Below are positions 45,602 to 54,410 of a stretch of DNA of 64,000 nucleotides, in pieces (position 1 is the first letter of the stretch; every line of letters begins with the position of its first letter). A program made the position numbers and the translations under genes. This DNA comes from Flavobacterium johnsoniae. Its GTDB lineage: Bacteria > Bacteroidota > Bacteroidia > Flavobacteriales > Flavobacteriaceae. Under the pieces are notes generated by a model. That model was not told the origin of the DNA. It did not search any database and worked only from the letters and a program-made list of their open reading frames with translations. Where the stretch lies: positions 1-64,000 of the forward strand of contig NZ_MLFK01000006.1 in assembly GCF_001879205.1 (NCBI RefSeq), in the 5' to 3' direction.

Positions 45602-46927
45602 ATGCGCAAGTTTATATTATTGTTGTTTTTTGTTTTTACTATATTTTCATGCGGTACTGATACCGATGCCGGAAAGTTTGTTGTGGGGTCTGATTATTTG
45701 GCAGTAAACAATAAAGTGATACTTGTTGATACGGTAACGGTCGACATGTCTACCATAAACATTGATTCGCTGTTAACATCAAGCCAGAGCCGCATTTTGA
45801 TAGGAAATTATGATGATCCTGTTTTTGGGAAAGTAAAGTCAAATAGTTATTTTCAATTATCAGGAACTTCTTATGCTTTAAACAATAGTGGATCAGATAC
45901 TGAGACGGCAAATCTTGTTTTCGACTCGATTTCCATGATCCTTAAGTATGATAATTACTATTACGGAGATACGACTCAGGTGCAAAAATTTGATATTCAT
46001 CGTTTAACTCAAAAAGTAAAACCAAATACTGATGATTCCAGTTTTTACAATAGTTCAACTTTAAGTTACAGCGATGAAAGTTTGGGAACAATTTCATACA
46101 AACCACGTCCACTAGAAAAAGATTCTATTAATATTAAAATGAGTACTGCGTTTGGTGAAGGGATTTTCCAAAAAATAAAAAGCAGGGAGGTTACAGATTT
46201 TGACAGTTTTACAGAGTATCTAAAAGGACTTGTACTCGTGCCTTCGACTTCAAATTCTTCGAGCGTTATTGGTTTTCATACTTCAACAAGTAAAATCAGG
46301 TTGTATTATTCTAAATACAAATCAGATAAAGAGGATTCGTATTATATTGATTTTTCGGTTTTAGATATTGCAAAGCAGTTTAATTCTATTTCTTCGGATA
46401 AAACGGGAACTTTAATTCAAAATTTACCTGTTTCCAGCAGTAAACTTTCGAGTTCGTTAACCAATAAACAGGGTTTTATACAATCTGGAACGGGAGTCGC
46501 CTGTCGAATTGATTTTCCGAACATAAAACAGCTTAAATATATTTCAGATAATGGTGCTATTGTCGATGCGCAGCTGCTCTTAAAACCAGTCAATAATTCT
46601 TATTCTGAGAAATATCCCCTGGCCGATTCCTTAAGGGTCTATGTGGCTGACAATTTAAACCGACTCAGCAGTCCATTGCTGAACTCTGCAGGTTCTGCCG
46701 TTTACGGGATTTTAAATAAAAAGAGTGACGAGTTCAACGAAAACATCGGATATACAATTCCGCTTGGAAATTTTTTGCAAAAAGAAATGCTAAAAACATC
46801 TGATTCCAGATCTTCTCTAATCTTAATGCTGCCGGGTATTTCAAAAGCAGTTAATAGAATTGTTTTAGGTGATCAAAAACATTTGGACAATAAAATTCAA
46901 CTCAAAATTTATTACATCTCCTATTAA
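45602..46927 (+). CDS. DUF4270 family lipoprotein
   Basis: 441 residues. Lipoprotein signal peptide ending IFSCGTDTDAG. The DUF4270 opening is clear (VVGSDYLAVNNKVILVDT, SQSRILIGNYDDPVFGKVKS), followed by beta-rich sequence with a C-terminal IQLKIYYISY. DUF4270 proteins are outer-membrane lipoproteins of unknown function in Bacteroidota. TATATTTG at 45579-45586 gives a short leader. The barrel gene starts directly after its stop, so the two are probably one unit. Confidence 0.88.
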   Translation: MRKFILLLFFVFTIFSCGTDTDAGKFVVGSDYLAVNNKVILVDTVTVDMSTINIDSLLTSSQSRILIGNYDDPVFGKVKSNSYFQLSGTSYALNNSGSDTETANLVFDSISMILKYDNYYYGDTTQVQKFDIHRLTQKVKPNTDDSSFYNSSTLSYSDESLGTISYKPRPLEKDSINIKMSTAFGEGIFQKIKSREVTDFDSFTEYLKGLVLVPSTSNSSSVIGFHTSTSKIRLYYSKYKSDKEDSYYIDFSVLDIAKQFNSISSDKTGTLIQNLPVSSSKLSSSLTNKQGFIQSGTGVACRIDFPNIKQLKYISDNGAIVDAQLLLKPVNNSYSEKYPLADSLRVYVADNLNRLSSPLLNSAGSAVYGILNKKSDEFNENIGYTIPLGNFLQKEMLKTSDSRSSLILMLPGISKAVNRIVLGDQKHLDNKIQLKIYYISY

Positions 46928-48166
46928 ATGAAAAATAGAATAGTTTTTTTTAGCTGCTTCATTTTAATGTCGCTTACTTCATTTTCTCAAAGTATTTCAA
47001 GCTCTCCTTATTCCTTATACGGATTAGGAAGTTTGTACGATTCAGATTTTGGATCACTTCCTTCAATGGGATCTTCCGGAATTGCATTGCCGTCGGATAG
47101 TTTTATTAATAATTTAAATCCGGCATCGTTAGGATTTATGCCTTTAAATCATTTTATGCTCGATGTGGGAGGAAAAGCGATAGCCACAACTTATGAGAAT
47201 AAAACTTTGACTGAAAAACGAAATAATTTTCAGTTTTCGCATATTGCTTTTGCATTTCCTGTTACGAAAAATTCGGGTTTCAGCGTGGCTTTGTGTCCTT
47301 ATTCGAGTGCGACATTCAAAATTTCTGATCTCATTCTCCCTATTTCGGATAGTCAGGAAACGTATAGCTTAACAGCCGAAGGTTCCGGTGGATTAAATAA
47401 TTTTGATTTTTCTTATGGCTATCGATTTGGTAAAAAACTAACCGTAGGAGTCTCGGCTGCTTTATTGTTTGGAAATACGGTCGATGACAGAACTTTTACG
47501 ATTTTAAATTCAATAACAACGATTCATAAAAGAAATGATTATAATGGAGTGCACGCAACAGCAGGAGGGCAATATGTAATTGATTCTACTTTTACTATTG
47601 GAGGAACTGTCAAGCTGCCGTCGCGGGTTAAAAGCTCAAAAGTGCAATCGGTTGAAACTACAAAAGACGGGGTTGTAACTGCTATAGAATCAGACAAGGG
47701 ATCAGATATAGACGATTATTATATGCCCCTTGAAATTGGAGTAGGAGTTAGCAAACGTTTTAAGAATGTTCTAAATGTTACTTTAGATTACGAAAAGAGT
47801 TTATGGAACGATACCAAACAATCTGAGTTGTATGGAGATTTTGTAAATCAGGACCGATTTGCTTTGGGTTTTGCCTATTTCAACCCAAAAAAGAATTTCA
47901 GGAAATACTGGGATAGGATTCAGTATTTTGCTGGAGCTAATTTTGATACCGGCTATCTCGAAATAGACGGAAAAAGGGTTAACAATGCTTCGGTTTCTGT
48001 TGGGGTTAACCTGCCAATTGAAAACACTTTTTCGGCCTTAAATATTTCGTATTCTTACGGACAAAAAGGAACTGTTTCAAATAATTTAATTAAAGAAAAT
48101 TATCATAAAATATCGATCAATTTGTCTTTAGACGGAATTTGGTTTGTGAAACGAAAGTTTGAATAA
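46928..48166 (+). CDS. OmpP1/FadL-like outer-membrane barrel protein
   Basis: 412 residues with a signal peptide ending SFSQS. The N-terminus SSPYSLYGLGSLYDSDFGSL and MGSSGIALPSDSFINNLNPASL is the FadL-like plug region of Bacteroidota barrels; strands follow (FSHIAFAFPVTKNSGFSVAL, NNFDFSYGYRFGKKLTVGVS) to ISINLSLDGIWFVKRKFE. It may transport hydrophobic compounds, by analogy with FadL. Immediately adjacent to the DUF4270 lipoprotein gene, so they may form a complex. Convergent with murI, 4 bases apart, no terminator seen between. Confidence 0.8.
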   Translation: MKNRIVFFSCFILMSLTSFSQSISSSPYSLYGLGSLYDSDFGSLPSMGSSGIALPSDSFINNLNPASLGFMPLNHFMLDVGGKAIATTYENKTLTEKRNNFQFSHIAFAFPVTKNSGFSVALCPYSSATFKISDLILPISDSQETYSLTAEGSGGLNNFDFSYGYRFGKKLTVGVSAALLFGNTVDDRTFTILNSITTIHKRNDYNGVHATAGGQYVIDSTFTIGGTVKLPSRVKSSKVQSVETTKDGVVTAIESDKGSDIDDYYMPLEIGVGVSKRFKNVLNVTLDYEKSLWNDTKQSELYGDFVNQDRFALGFAYFNPKKNFRKYWDRIQYFAGANFDTGYLEIDGKRVNNASVSVGVNLPIENTFSALNISYSYGQKGTVSNNLIKENYHKISINLSLDGIWFVKRKFE

Positions 48167-48170
48167 CGGT

Positions 48171-48947
48171 TTAGAAATCTTTTTCGATTACCGGATATTT
48201 ATCCTCTAAAATCGATTTTAAAACTGCGGGATTCGAATTTACGTAGAATACCGGATCGCTGCTTTGTACGTCTGAAAAACCAACTTTTTCTCTTAAGATG
48301 TTTTGAGTTTGTCTTGCTACTGCTTCTCCGGAATCTATAATTTGAATATGTTCCGGAAGAATCTTTTTAATCTGCGGAATCAGGTACGGATAATGACTGC
48401 AGCCTAAAACCAGATAATCAATATTGGCATCAATCATTGGCTGTAAATACGATTCTAATAATTGCGTCATTTCAGGAGAGTATAAATTTCCATCTTCAAT
48501 TAATTGAACCAGGCCATGACCAACTTGTTCGATAATTGTAGTATGCTGAAACATCTCGGCTGTTTTATTAAACAGTTCGCTGTTAAGGGTTCCTTTTGTA
48601 GCCAGGATTCCAATAACCTGCGTTTTAGAATTAGTAGCGGCAGGTTTTATTGCGGGCTCTATACCAATAAACGGAACATCGTATTCATTACGAAGTTCTC
48701 TAATGGCATTTGTTGTTGCCGTGTTGCAGGCAACTACAATTAGCTTGCAATTATTTTCGAGTAAAAAATCAACATTTTTTCTGCTTAATGCAACAATTTC
48801 CTCTTTTGTTTTTTGACCATAAGGCGCATTTTTGCTGTCAGCTAAATAAATTGTTTTTTCGTTTGGAAGTAAATCGTGAATGGCACTCCAAATGGAGGTT
48901 CCTCCAATTCCAGAGTCGAAAACGCCTATAGGATTATTGTTTGTCAT
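48171..48947 (-). CDS. murI: Glutamate racemase
   Basis: 258 residues. Makes D-glutamate for peptidoglycan by cofactor-independent racemisation. Catalytic Cys C74 (VVACNTATTNA) and C183 (LGCSHYPYL), Asp D11 in GVFDSGIGG, and the SKNAPYG loop are all present. The start matches the standard N-terminus. The promoter -7 box lies only 4 bases upstream of the ATG, so the transcript is probably leaderless or nearly so. Confidence 0.97.
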   Translation of the reverse strand: MTNNNPIGVFDSGIGGTSIWSAIHDLLPNEKTIYLADSKNAPYGQKTKEEIVALSRKNVDFLLENNCKLIVVACNTATTNAIRELRNEYDVPFIGIEPAIKPAATNSKTQVIGILATKGTLNSELFNKTAEMFQHTTIIEQVGHGLVQLIEDGNLYSPEMTQLLESYLQPMIDANIDYLVLGCSHYPYLIPQIKKILPEHIQIIDSGEAVARQTQNILREKVGFSDVQSSDPVFYVNSNPAVLKSILEDKYPVIEKDF

Positions 48948-48951
48948 ACTA

Positions 48952-48981
48952 CAAAATTAATATTTTTTACTTTCTCTGCAA
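48952..48981 (-). promoter_or_regulatory. Promoter of murI, near-leaderless
   Basis: On the minus strand, TTG (48981-48979), 19-base spacer, TAATTTTG (48959-48952). The -7 box ends 4 bases before the ATG at 48947, placing the start of transcription at or beside the start codon. Confidence 0.7.
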
Positions 48982-49060
48982 TTTGTTTTTTTTTTAATAA
49001 AAAGACATTTTATTGTAAATAAAATACTATATTTATACTTCATCCAAAAAACAATATACT

Positions 49061-49234
49061 ATGAAAATTATCGAAAAATTGTCATCTGAAAAGCTGACTA
49101 AAGAAGAGCTTAAAAAAATTAATGGGGGAAATGCACCAGAGTGCTATGGTATTGCCTGTATCGTTGGGTTTGAAGAAAGAAAACCTATTTGGGAATGTTT
49201 TCCATCAGGAACTAAATGCCCGCCAAGAACTTAA
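49061..49234 (+). CDS. GG-leader bacteriocin-like small peptide
   Basis: 57 residues. The leader MKIIEKLSSEKLTKEELKKI ends in NGG at 21-23, the double-glycine leader form of Bacteroidota natural-product and bacteriocin-like precursors (Leu-rich helix with LTKEELKKINGG). The core is 34 residues, NAPECYGIACIVGFEERKPI at 24-43 then WECFPSGTKCPPRT, with four Cys (28, 33, 46, 53) that could form two disulfides or be modified. By family, a C39 peptidase-ABC exporter cuts after GG. None, and no modifying enzyme, is in the window. It lies divergent from murI, with its own terminator 22 bases after the stop. No ribosome site or exact TAnnTTTG is seen; TATATTTA at 49028-49035 is close. Confidence 0.8.
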   Translation: MKIIEKLSSEKLTKEELKKINGGNAPECYGIACIVGFEERKPIWECFPSGTKCPPRT

Positions 49235-49255
49235 TATACTTTGTGTATTGAAGAA

Positions 49256-49285
49256 AAGGAGTCTGATATCAGGCTCCTTTTTTTT
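49256..49285 (+). terminator. Rho-independent terminator of the GG-leader peptide gene
   Basis: AAAGGAG pairs with CTCCTTT across a loop containing the palindrome CTGATATCAG, followed by T residues. It marks this short gene as a monocistronic unit. Confidence 0.85.
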
Positions 49286-49321
49286 GAATTTAATAAACGA
49301 TCATTTTAAAGAGAAATACCA

Positions 49322-49368
49322 TAAAATAAAACGGCTCAAACTTAAAAAGTTTGAGCCGTTTTATTTTA
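49322..49368. terminator. Long perfect-stem terminator at the end of the ompH operon
   Basis: AAAATAAAACGGCTCAAACTT pairs with its complement across AAA, a 21-base stem, with T-rich ends on both strands. It serves the minus-strand operon ending at 49384. Confidence 0.9.
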
Positions 49369-49383
49369 TCAGAATTCGTTTTC

Positions 49384-49887
49384 TTAGAATCCTAAATCTT
49401 TTTTCACATCAGCAGTAATGTTTGGACCATCAGCTAATAAAAGAGTAGAACCATCTAAAACGTATTGGTAACCTTTAGCTTTTCCAATTTTTTGGATAGA
49501 AGCTCTTACTTTTTCCATTAATGGTTTTACGATATCAGTTTCTTTTTGTTGTAGTTCTTTTTGTGCATTGTCTCTATAGTCAACAATTCTTTTTTGCATG
49601 TCTTGAACTTCTTTAGAACGATCTCCGTTTACAGCTTCAGTTACAGTTGCAGCTTCAGCTTCGTACTTTTTGATTTTAGTTTGGTATTCGTCAACCATTT
49701 TTTTGTATTCAGCATCATATGTCCCACTTAATTTTTGCAGTTGATTTTGAGCATCAAGCATAGCAGGCATCTTCGACATAATCTCGCTAACATCAACATG
49801 GGCAACCTTAGCCTGTGCGTTCATTGTGTTACTTGCTCCTAAAATTAGTATTGCAGCAATTAGTAAAGTTTTGATTTGTTTCATCAT
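49384..49887 (-). CDS. OmpH/Skp-family periplasmic chaperone, short form
   Basis: 167 residues with a signal peptide ending TMNAQAK. Skp topology: short strand (KVAHVDVSEIM), a long coiled-coil hairpin (about 45-130, KMVDEYQTKIKKYEAEA and KELQQKETDIVKPL), closing strand (GYQYVLDGSTLLLADG). Skp trimers hold unfolded outer-membrane proteins on their way to BamA, fitting its place three genes after bamA. An in-frame ATG one codon later is an equal start choice. Confidence 0.92.
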   Translation of the reverse strand: MMKQIKTLLIAAILILGASNTMNAQAKVAHVDVSEIMSKMPAMLDAQNQLQKLSGTYDAEYKKMVDEYQTKIKKYEAEAATVTEAVNGDRSKEVQDMQKRIVDYRDNAQKELQQKETDIVKPLMEKVRASIQKIGKAKGYQYVLDGSTLLLADGPNITADVKKDLGF

Positions 49888-49901
49888 TTTTAAAATATTA
49901 A

Positions 49902-50915
49902 TTAATTATTGGTCGTATTTGTTTTTTGTGTTTCGGCTTCTTTTGCTTTTTTAGCCGCTTCTCGCTCTTCGAGTATTTTTTTCCTTCTTTCTTCTAATTC
50001 TTTTTTACGTTGTTCATAAAGCTTTTGTCTTTCTTCGGCTTTATTTACTGCAGGTTCTGTTGTTTCAGTTGTTCCTGCCGGTTTTGCTGTTTCAGTTGTT
50101 TTACCAGCCTCTGTTGATTTTGCTGCCTCTGCTGGTTTAGCAGTTTCAGAAACCGTGCCATTTTTTTTGGCTTCTCTTTCAGCCTGAATAGCTTTTCGTC
50201 TATCGTCGTATTCTTTCTTCTTAGCTTCCTGCTCGAGTCTTCTGTCTTCAATAAGTTTTTCCCTAGCCGCTTTTCTTTCGTCTAATACTTTTTGACGATC
50301 TGCCATTGCAGGATTTTCATCAATTTCGTTTTCACGATTTTCTTTGGCTTCCTGATCTTTCAATTGCTTTTTAGTCAATTGTTCTCTTTTATCAGTTCTA
50401 TTCAAAATACGGATCACCTGATCGCTTATATCGAATCTTTTATTGCTGAAAAGCATGGTCAAATCTGATGATTTATCAAATATAAAATCATAATTTTTAG
50501 CTTCGGCAATATCTTGAACTGCTGTAAAAACCTGATCCTGAATTGGCTTTGCCAGAGCAGCTTTTTGTCTCATTAAATTACCGTCAGCTCCAAATTGCTT
50601 TTGCTGATAATCCAGCATTTCAGTTTCCTGAAACTTTATTTCTGTTTCTCTTTCATCAATTAACTCTTTGGTAAGTAAGGCCTTTTCTGTTTTAAGGCTT
50701 TCCTTTAGCGAATTGATGTTTAATTTTTTGGTTTCTATTTCTTGTTTCCACTTTTGAGCCTTAAGCTCTAACTGTGATTTTGCTTCTTTATAATCAGAAA
50801 CATTTTCCAGAATATATTCCATATCAATGTAACCAATTCTAGTTGTCTTGCCTTGCGCCTGACTTGTATTAGCTACAATCAAGGCTAAAAATATAAATAA
50901 AAATTGTTTTCTCAT
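49902..50915 (-). CDS. OmpH/Skp-family chaperone with long charged C-terminal extension
   Basis: 337 residues with a signal peptide ending TSQAQ. The Skp-like core (about 20-170) has IGYIDMEYILENVSDY and YDFIFDKSSDLTML. From about 175 the protein continues as a highly charged Lys/Glu/Arg helix, then a Thr/Ala/Pro/Glu-rich repeat (about 250-290, with several ETAKPAE/ TTETAKPA units), then another charged helix. The tail is about as long as the core and unlike ordinary Skp. It lies between the short form and bamA, 14 and 42 bases away. Confidence 0.9.
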   Translation of the reverse strand: MRKQFLFIFLALIVANTSQAQGKTTRIGYIDMEYILENVSDYKEAKSQLELKAQKWKQEIETKKLNINSLKESLKTEKALLTKELIDERETEIKFQETEMLDYQQKQFGADGNLMRQKAALAKPIQDQVFTAVQDIAEAKNYDFIFDKSSDLTMLFSNKRFDISDQVIRILNRTDKREQLTKKQLKDQEAKENRENEIDENPAMADRQKVLDERKAAREKLIEDRRLEQEAKKKEYDDRRKAIQAEREAKKNGTVSETAKPAEAAKSTEAGKTTETAKPAGTTETTEPAVNKAEERQKLYEQRKKELEERRKKILEEREAAKKAKEAETQKTNTTNN

Positions 50916-50957
50916 AACATTACTTTATTTGCTGATTTTTAACCAAACGTATTATTT

Positions 50958-53684
50958 CTAAAATTGTTGTCCAATGATAAAGTGAGTCTCCCAACCATTG
51001 GCTTTATTTGTAACAGATCCAGGTAATGCATCGAAACCATAACCGAAATCAATTCCTAATAATCCAAATGCCGGCATGAATACACGTAAACCAGCTCCTG
51101 CTGAACGATTCAAGTCAAACGGATTATAATTTTTAAATCCATCATATGATGATCCCGCTTCCAGGAACGTCAAAGCATAAATAGAAGCAGATGATTTTAA
51201 TGTGATTGGATAACGTAACTCCATTGAGAATTTGTTATAAATCGTAGCTCCAGTCTGCTGTCCGTATCTTGGACTTGTTTTATCTTCAATAATTGGTGTC
51301 AACGAGTTGTTAGGATACCCTCTTAACTGTATTGTTTCTCTACCATCCATAGAATACTGCGCCATTCCATCTCCTCCTAAGTAGAAACGCTCAAACGGCA
51401 CTACACCTCTAGATTGATCATAAGCACCTAAGAAACCAAATTCTGTTAAGGTTCTAAGAACTAATTTACCATAAATTTTGGTATACCAGTCTGCTTTAAA
51501 TTTTACTTTATAGTATTCTAACCAGTTGTATTTCTTTTGATCGACTTTTGCTACATCTGTATCTGCACTCTTATAATCAGATCCCACACTTACCGTTCCT
51601 GTTTGACCATTAACTGTTTCTGCTTTTGTATAATCTCCAGGATTAATAGCCTGTCCATCTATACCAGTTGCTGTAGTCGAACCTGTGTATTGTGTTTTAT
51701 ATTCTTTCTGGTTTTGTAAATCACCGTAATTAATTCCGTTGAATAATGAATAAGGAGGTGTAACTTTTGCAGAAATACTGAACTCAGAACCGTAAGTAGG
51801 GAAGATTGGGTTAACTCCTTTATTACTTCTTGAAAGACCAATTGTATATGCTAAGTTTCTTGACGCTCCGTTACCAAAGGTGAATAAACCTGTGAAATAA
51901 TTATTCAAATCATAGTGCTGGTAACTTACCGATTGTGATAATACAAAATAATCATCTGGCACAGTAAGACGTTTTGCTAAACCAACCTGCACTGTAAAAA
52001 TATTAAAACTTTGGCTTCTATCAACAGTTCTGGTAAGATAATTGTTGTTAAATTGTTTGCTATACGAGATTGAAGAGCTAAATTGTACTGGTTTTTTTCC
52101 TCCAAACCAAGGCTCCGAGAACGATAAGCTGTAAGTTTGGAAATAAGTACTTCCTTGTAAACGAAGTGCTACTTTTTGACCATCCCCCATAGGAAGTGGT
52201 TTGTATGCATCTTTATCAAATAATTTTCTTGCAGAGAAGTTGTTAAATGATAAACCTAAAGTTCCGATGAAACCGCCGCCGCCGTAACCTCCTTGAAGTT
52301 CAACCTGGCTTGATCCTTTTTCTACTAATTGGTATTCGATATCAACTGTTCCTGCAGCCGGGTCAACATTTCTAAATTCAGGTTTGATAGCTTCAGGGTC
52401 AAAGAATCCTAATTGACCAATTTCACGAATTGTTCTAACTAATTCTTCTTTACTGTATTTGTTTCCTGGTTTAGTTCTTAACTCACGGTAAATTACGTGG
52501 TCATTTGTTTTGTCATTCCCGGTAACATATATTTTATTGAAGTACGCGATTGGTCCTTCTGTAATTCTAATTTCGAAGTCAATAGTATCATTTACGGTTT
52601 TTACCTCTACAGCATTAATTTTAGAGAATAAATAACCATTGTTTTGGTATAAGTTTGTGATGTCTTCACCGTCAGGTTTTGAGTTGTCAGCGATTCTTTT
52701 TTCTAACATTACACCATTATAAACTTCTCCTTTTTTGATACCTAAATAACGGTTCAGCTGCTGATCAGAATATACTGTATTTCCTAAGAATTTAATGTTT
52801 CCGAAGTAGTATTTGTTTCCTTCTTCAACATCAATTTTAATGGCAAGCATATTTTTCTTCTTGTTGTAAGTAACAGAATCATAAATAATACGTGCATCAC
52901 GGTATCCTTTTTCTTTGTAAGAGGCAATAACTTTTTCTAAGTCAGTTTTGTATTTTTCAGGAATAAATTTAGAGGCTTTAAAAACACGAAGCAGATTTTT
53001 TTGTTTCGTATCTTTCATTGCTGCTCTCAATTTAGTATCTGTAAGCTGCTTGTTTCCAGTAAAATCAATACTGCTGATTTTTACTTTGTCTCCTTTATCG
53101 ACTCTTACAAGCATGTTTACCTGATTTCCTGCTGTGGTATCAGGAGTAGTGGTAATAACAACTTTTGTGTTGTAAAAACCATCTTTTTTGTATTTGTTTT
53201 CGATGTAGTTTTTGGTCGTAGTAATTAAGTTTTCGTTGACAATTTTATTTTTGGTTAAATTGTTGTCCTTAATAAGTCCTTCGACTTTACTTTTCTTGAC
53301 ACCGGTAATTTTAACTTCGTTTAGTTTAGGGAGTTCGACAATATCTAAATCTAGATAAATACTATCGTTTTCTACCTTATTAATATAGAAAGCAATCTCG
53401 TCAAAAAGACCAAGTTTACCTAATTTTTTAATTGCACTAGTAATTTCTTCGCCAGGAACGGTTATTTCCTGCCCTTTTTGCAAACCCGAAAAGGTTACGA
53501 CGGTTTGCTCATTGAAGCTTATTTTACCAACAACAGAGACTTTAGCCAGAATGTATTTTTTTCCTTGATCAAAAGGAACTCTTTCTTGAGCTTTAACTTG
53601 TGAAAAACTACCCAATAGTAAAAGGGTACAGATTATTTGTGGTATTCTTTTTTGTAACACTAAAAAATTATTTAATTTGTTCAC
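50958..53684 (-). CDS. bamA: BamA outer-membrane protein assembly factor
   Basis: 908 residues if GTG 53684 is used (VNKLNNFLVLQKRI). Signal peptide ends FSQVKAQ. Five POTRA domains span about 40-470 (VSVVGKISFNEQTVV, VKITGVKKSKVEGLI, IDFTGNKQLTDTKL, IKFLGNTVYSDQQL, IYVTGNDKTNDHVI), then a 16-strand barrel with LRGYPNNSLTPI (loop-6 VRGY-like motif) and final FIIGQQF. It folds and inserts outer-membrane proteins, including SprA. The GTG start overlaps uppS by 17 bases; GTG 53660 is an alternative. The longer frame to 53798 lies inside uppS and is rejected. An insert (about 685-745) is poor in hydrophobics. Confidence 0.95.
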   Translation of the reverse strand: MNKLNNFLVLQKRIPQIICTLLLLGSFSQVKAQERVPFDQGKKYILAKVSVVGKISFNEQTVVTFSGLQKGQEITVPGEEITSAIKKLGKLGLFDEIAFYINKVENDSIYLDLDIVELPKLNEVKITGVKKSKVEGLIKDNNLTKNKIVNENLITTTKNYIENKYKKDGFYNTKVVITTTPDTTAGNQVNMLVRVDKGDKVKISSIDFTGNKQLTDTKLRAAMKDTKQKNLLRVFKASKFIPEKYKTDLEKVIASYKEKGYRDARIIYDSVTYNKKKNMLAIKIDVEEGNKYYFGNIKFLGNTVYSDQQLNRYLGIKKGEVYNGVMLEKRIADNSKPDGEDITNLYQNNGYLFSKINAVEVKTVNDTIDFEIRITEGPIAYFNKIYVTGNDKTNDHVIYRELRTKPGNKYSKEELVRTIREIGQLGFFDPEAIKPEFRNVDPAAGTVDIEYQLVEKGSSQVELQGGYGGGGFIGTLGLSFNNFSARKLFDKDAYKPLPMGDGQKVALRLQGSTYFQTYSLSFSEPWFGGKKPVQFSSSISYSKQFNNNYLTRTVDRSQSFNIFTVQVGLAKRLTVPDDYFVLSQSVSYQHYDLNNYFTGLFTFGNGASRNLAYTIGLSRSNKGVNPIFPTYGSEFSISAKVTPPYSLFNGINYGDLQNQKEYKTQYTGSTTATGIDGQAINPGDYTKAETVNGQTGTVSVGSDYKSADTDVAKVDQKKYNWLEYYKVKFKADWYTKIYGKLVLRTLTEFGFLGAYDQSRGVVPFERFYLGGDGMAQYSMDGRETIQLRGYPNNSLTPIIEDKTSPRYGQQTGATIYNKFSMELRYPITLKSSASIYALTFLEAGSSYDGFKNYNPFDLNRSAGAGLRVFMPAFGLLGIDFGYGFDALPGSVTNKANGWETHFIIGQQF

Positions 53685-54408
53685 TGGTTTTTCCAAATCT
53701 ACGTTCTCTTTTTTGATAACTAATAATAGCCTCATATAAATCTTGATCTTTAAAGTCTGGCCACAAGACATTAGTAAAATACAATTCTGCGTAGGCAATC
53801 TGCCAAAGCAAGAAATTACTTATTCTATGTTCTCCACTTGTTCGTATTAATAAATCTACGTCGGGTAAATTTTGCGTGTAAAGATGCTCATTTATAATTG
53901 AATCGTCAATAGTGTCTATTGAAATTATATTATTTTTAACTTTATCACTAATCACTCTAACGGCATTTACCAATTCCTCCCTAGATCCGTAGCTTAAGGC
54001 AAGAGTTAGGGTAAGGCGGGTGTTGTTTTTTGTTTTTTCAATAACATCTAAAAGCTCTTTTTGAGCACTTTTTGGCAATTTCTCAAGATTTCCAATTGCA
54101 TTAAGCCTGATGTTGTTTTCCTGAAGGGTAACCAGCTCTTTTTTTAAAGAATTGATCAATATTTTCATCAAGGCTTCAACTTCCAGTTTAGGGCGGTTCC
54201 AGTTTTCTGTAGAGAAAGCATATAGAGTTAGGTACTCAATGCCAAGTTTGGCGCAGGTAGTAATTGTTTTTTTTACAGATTTTGTGCCGTTTTCATGACC
54301 AAAGGCTCTTAAAAAGCCTTGTTGTTTAGCCCAGCGCCCGTTTCCGTCCATAATAATGGCCAGATGTTTTGGTAAGTTTGATTGATCTATAGAGTCTAGT
54401 AAATTCAT
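53668..54408 (-). CDS. uppS: Isoprenyl transferase (undecaprenyl diphosphate synthase)
   Basis: 246 residues from ATG 54408. cis-Prenyltransferase making the C55 carrier lipid for peptidoglycan. Catalytic Asp D21 in AIIMDGNGRWAKQQG, TLYAFSTENWNRP, LTLTLALSYGSREE, and the C-terminal DLLIRTSGEHRISNFLLWQ and YFTNVLWPDF motifs are all present. It starts 2 bases after the porG-like stop and overlaps bamA, so porG-uppS-bamA form a compact operon. Confidence 0.97.
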   Translation of the reverse strand: MNLLDSIDQSNLPKHLAIIMDGNGRWAKQQGFLRAFGHENGTKSVKKTITTCAKLGIEYLTLYAFSTENWNRPKLEVEALMKILINSLKKELVTLQENNIRLNAIGNLEKLPKSAQKELLDVIEKTKNNTRLTLTLALSYGSREELVNAVRVISDKVKNNIISIDTIDDSIINEHLYTQNLPDVDLLIRTSGEHRISNFLLWQIAYAELYFTNVLWPDFKDQDLYEAIISYQKRERRFGKTSEQIK

Positions 54409-54410
54409 TA

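Noticed and set aside
45379..45609. 76-codon minus-strand frame upstream of the barrel gene
   Set aside because: No homology feature or start context, and it spans the divergent regulatory region ahead of DUF4270.
49122..49418. 98-codon plus-strand frame overlapping the GG-leader peptide gene
   Set aside because: It is in a different frame from the well-formed peptide gene, crosses two terminators and has no recognisable protein character.
50045..50251. 68-codon Gln/Arg-rich minus-strand frame inside the long OmpH gene
   Set aside because: It is the shifted reading of the Thr/Ala/Pro/Glu repeat; the Gln content is an artefact of the repeat.
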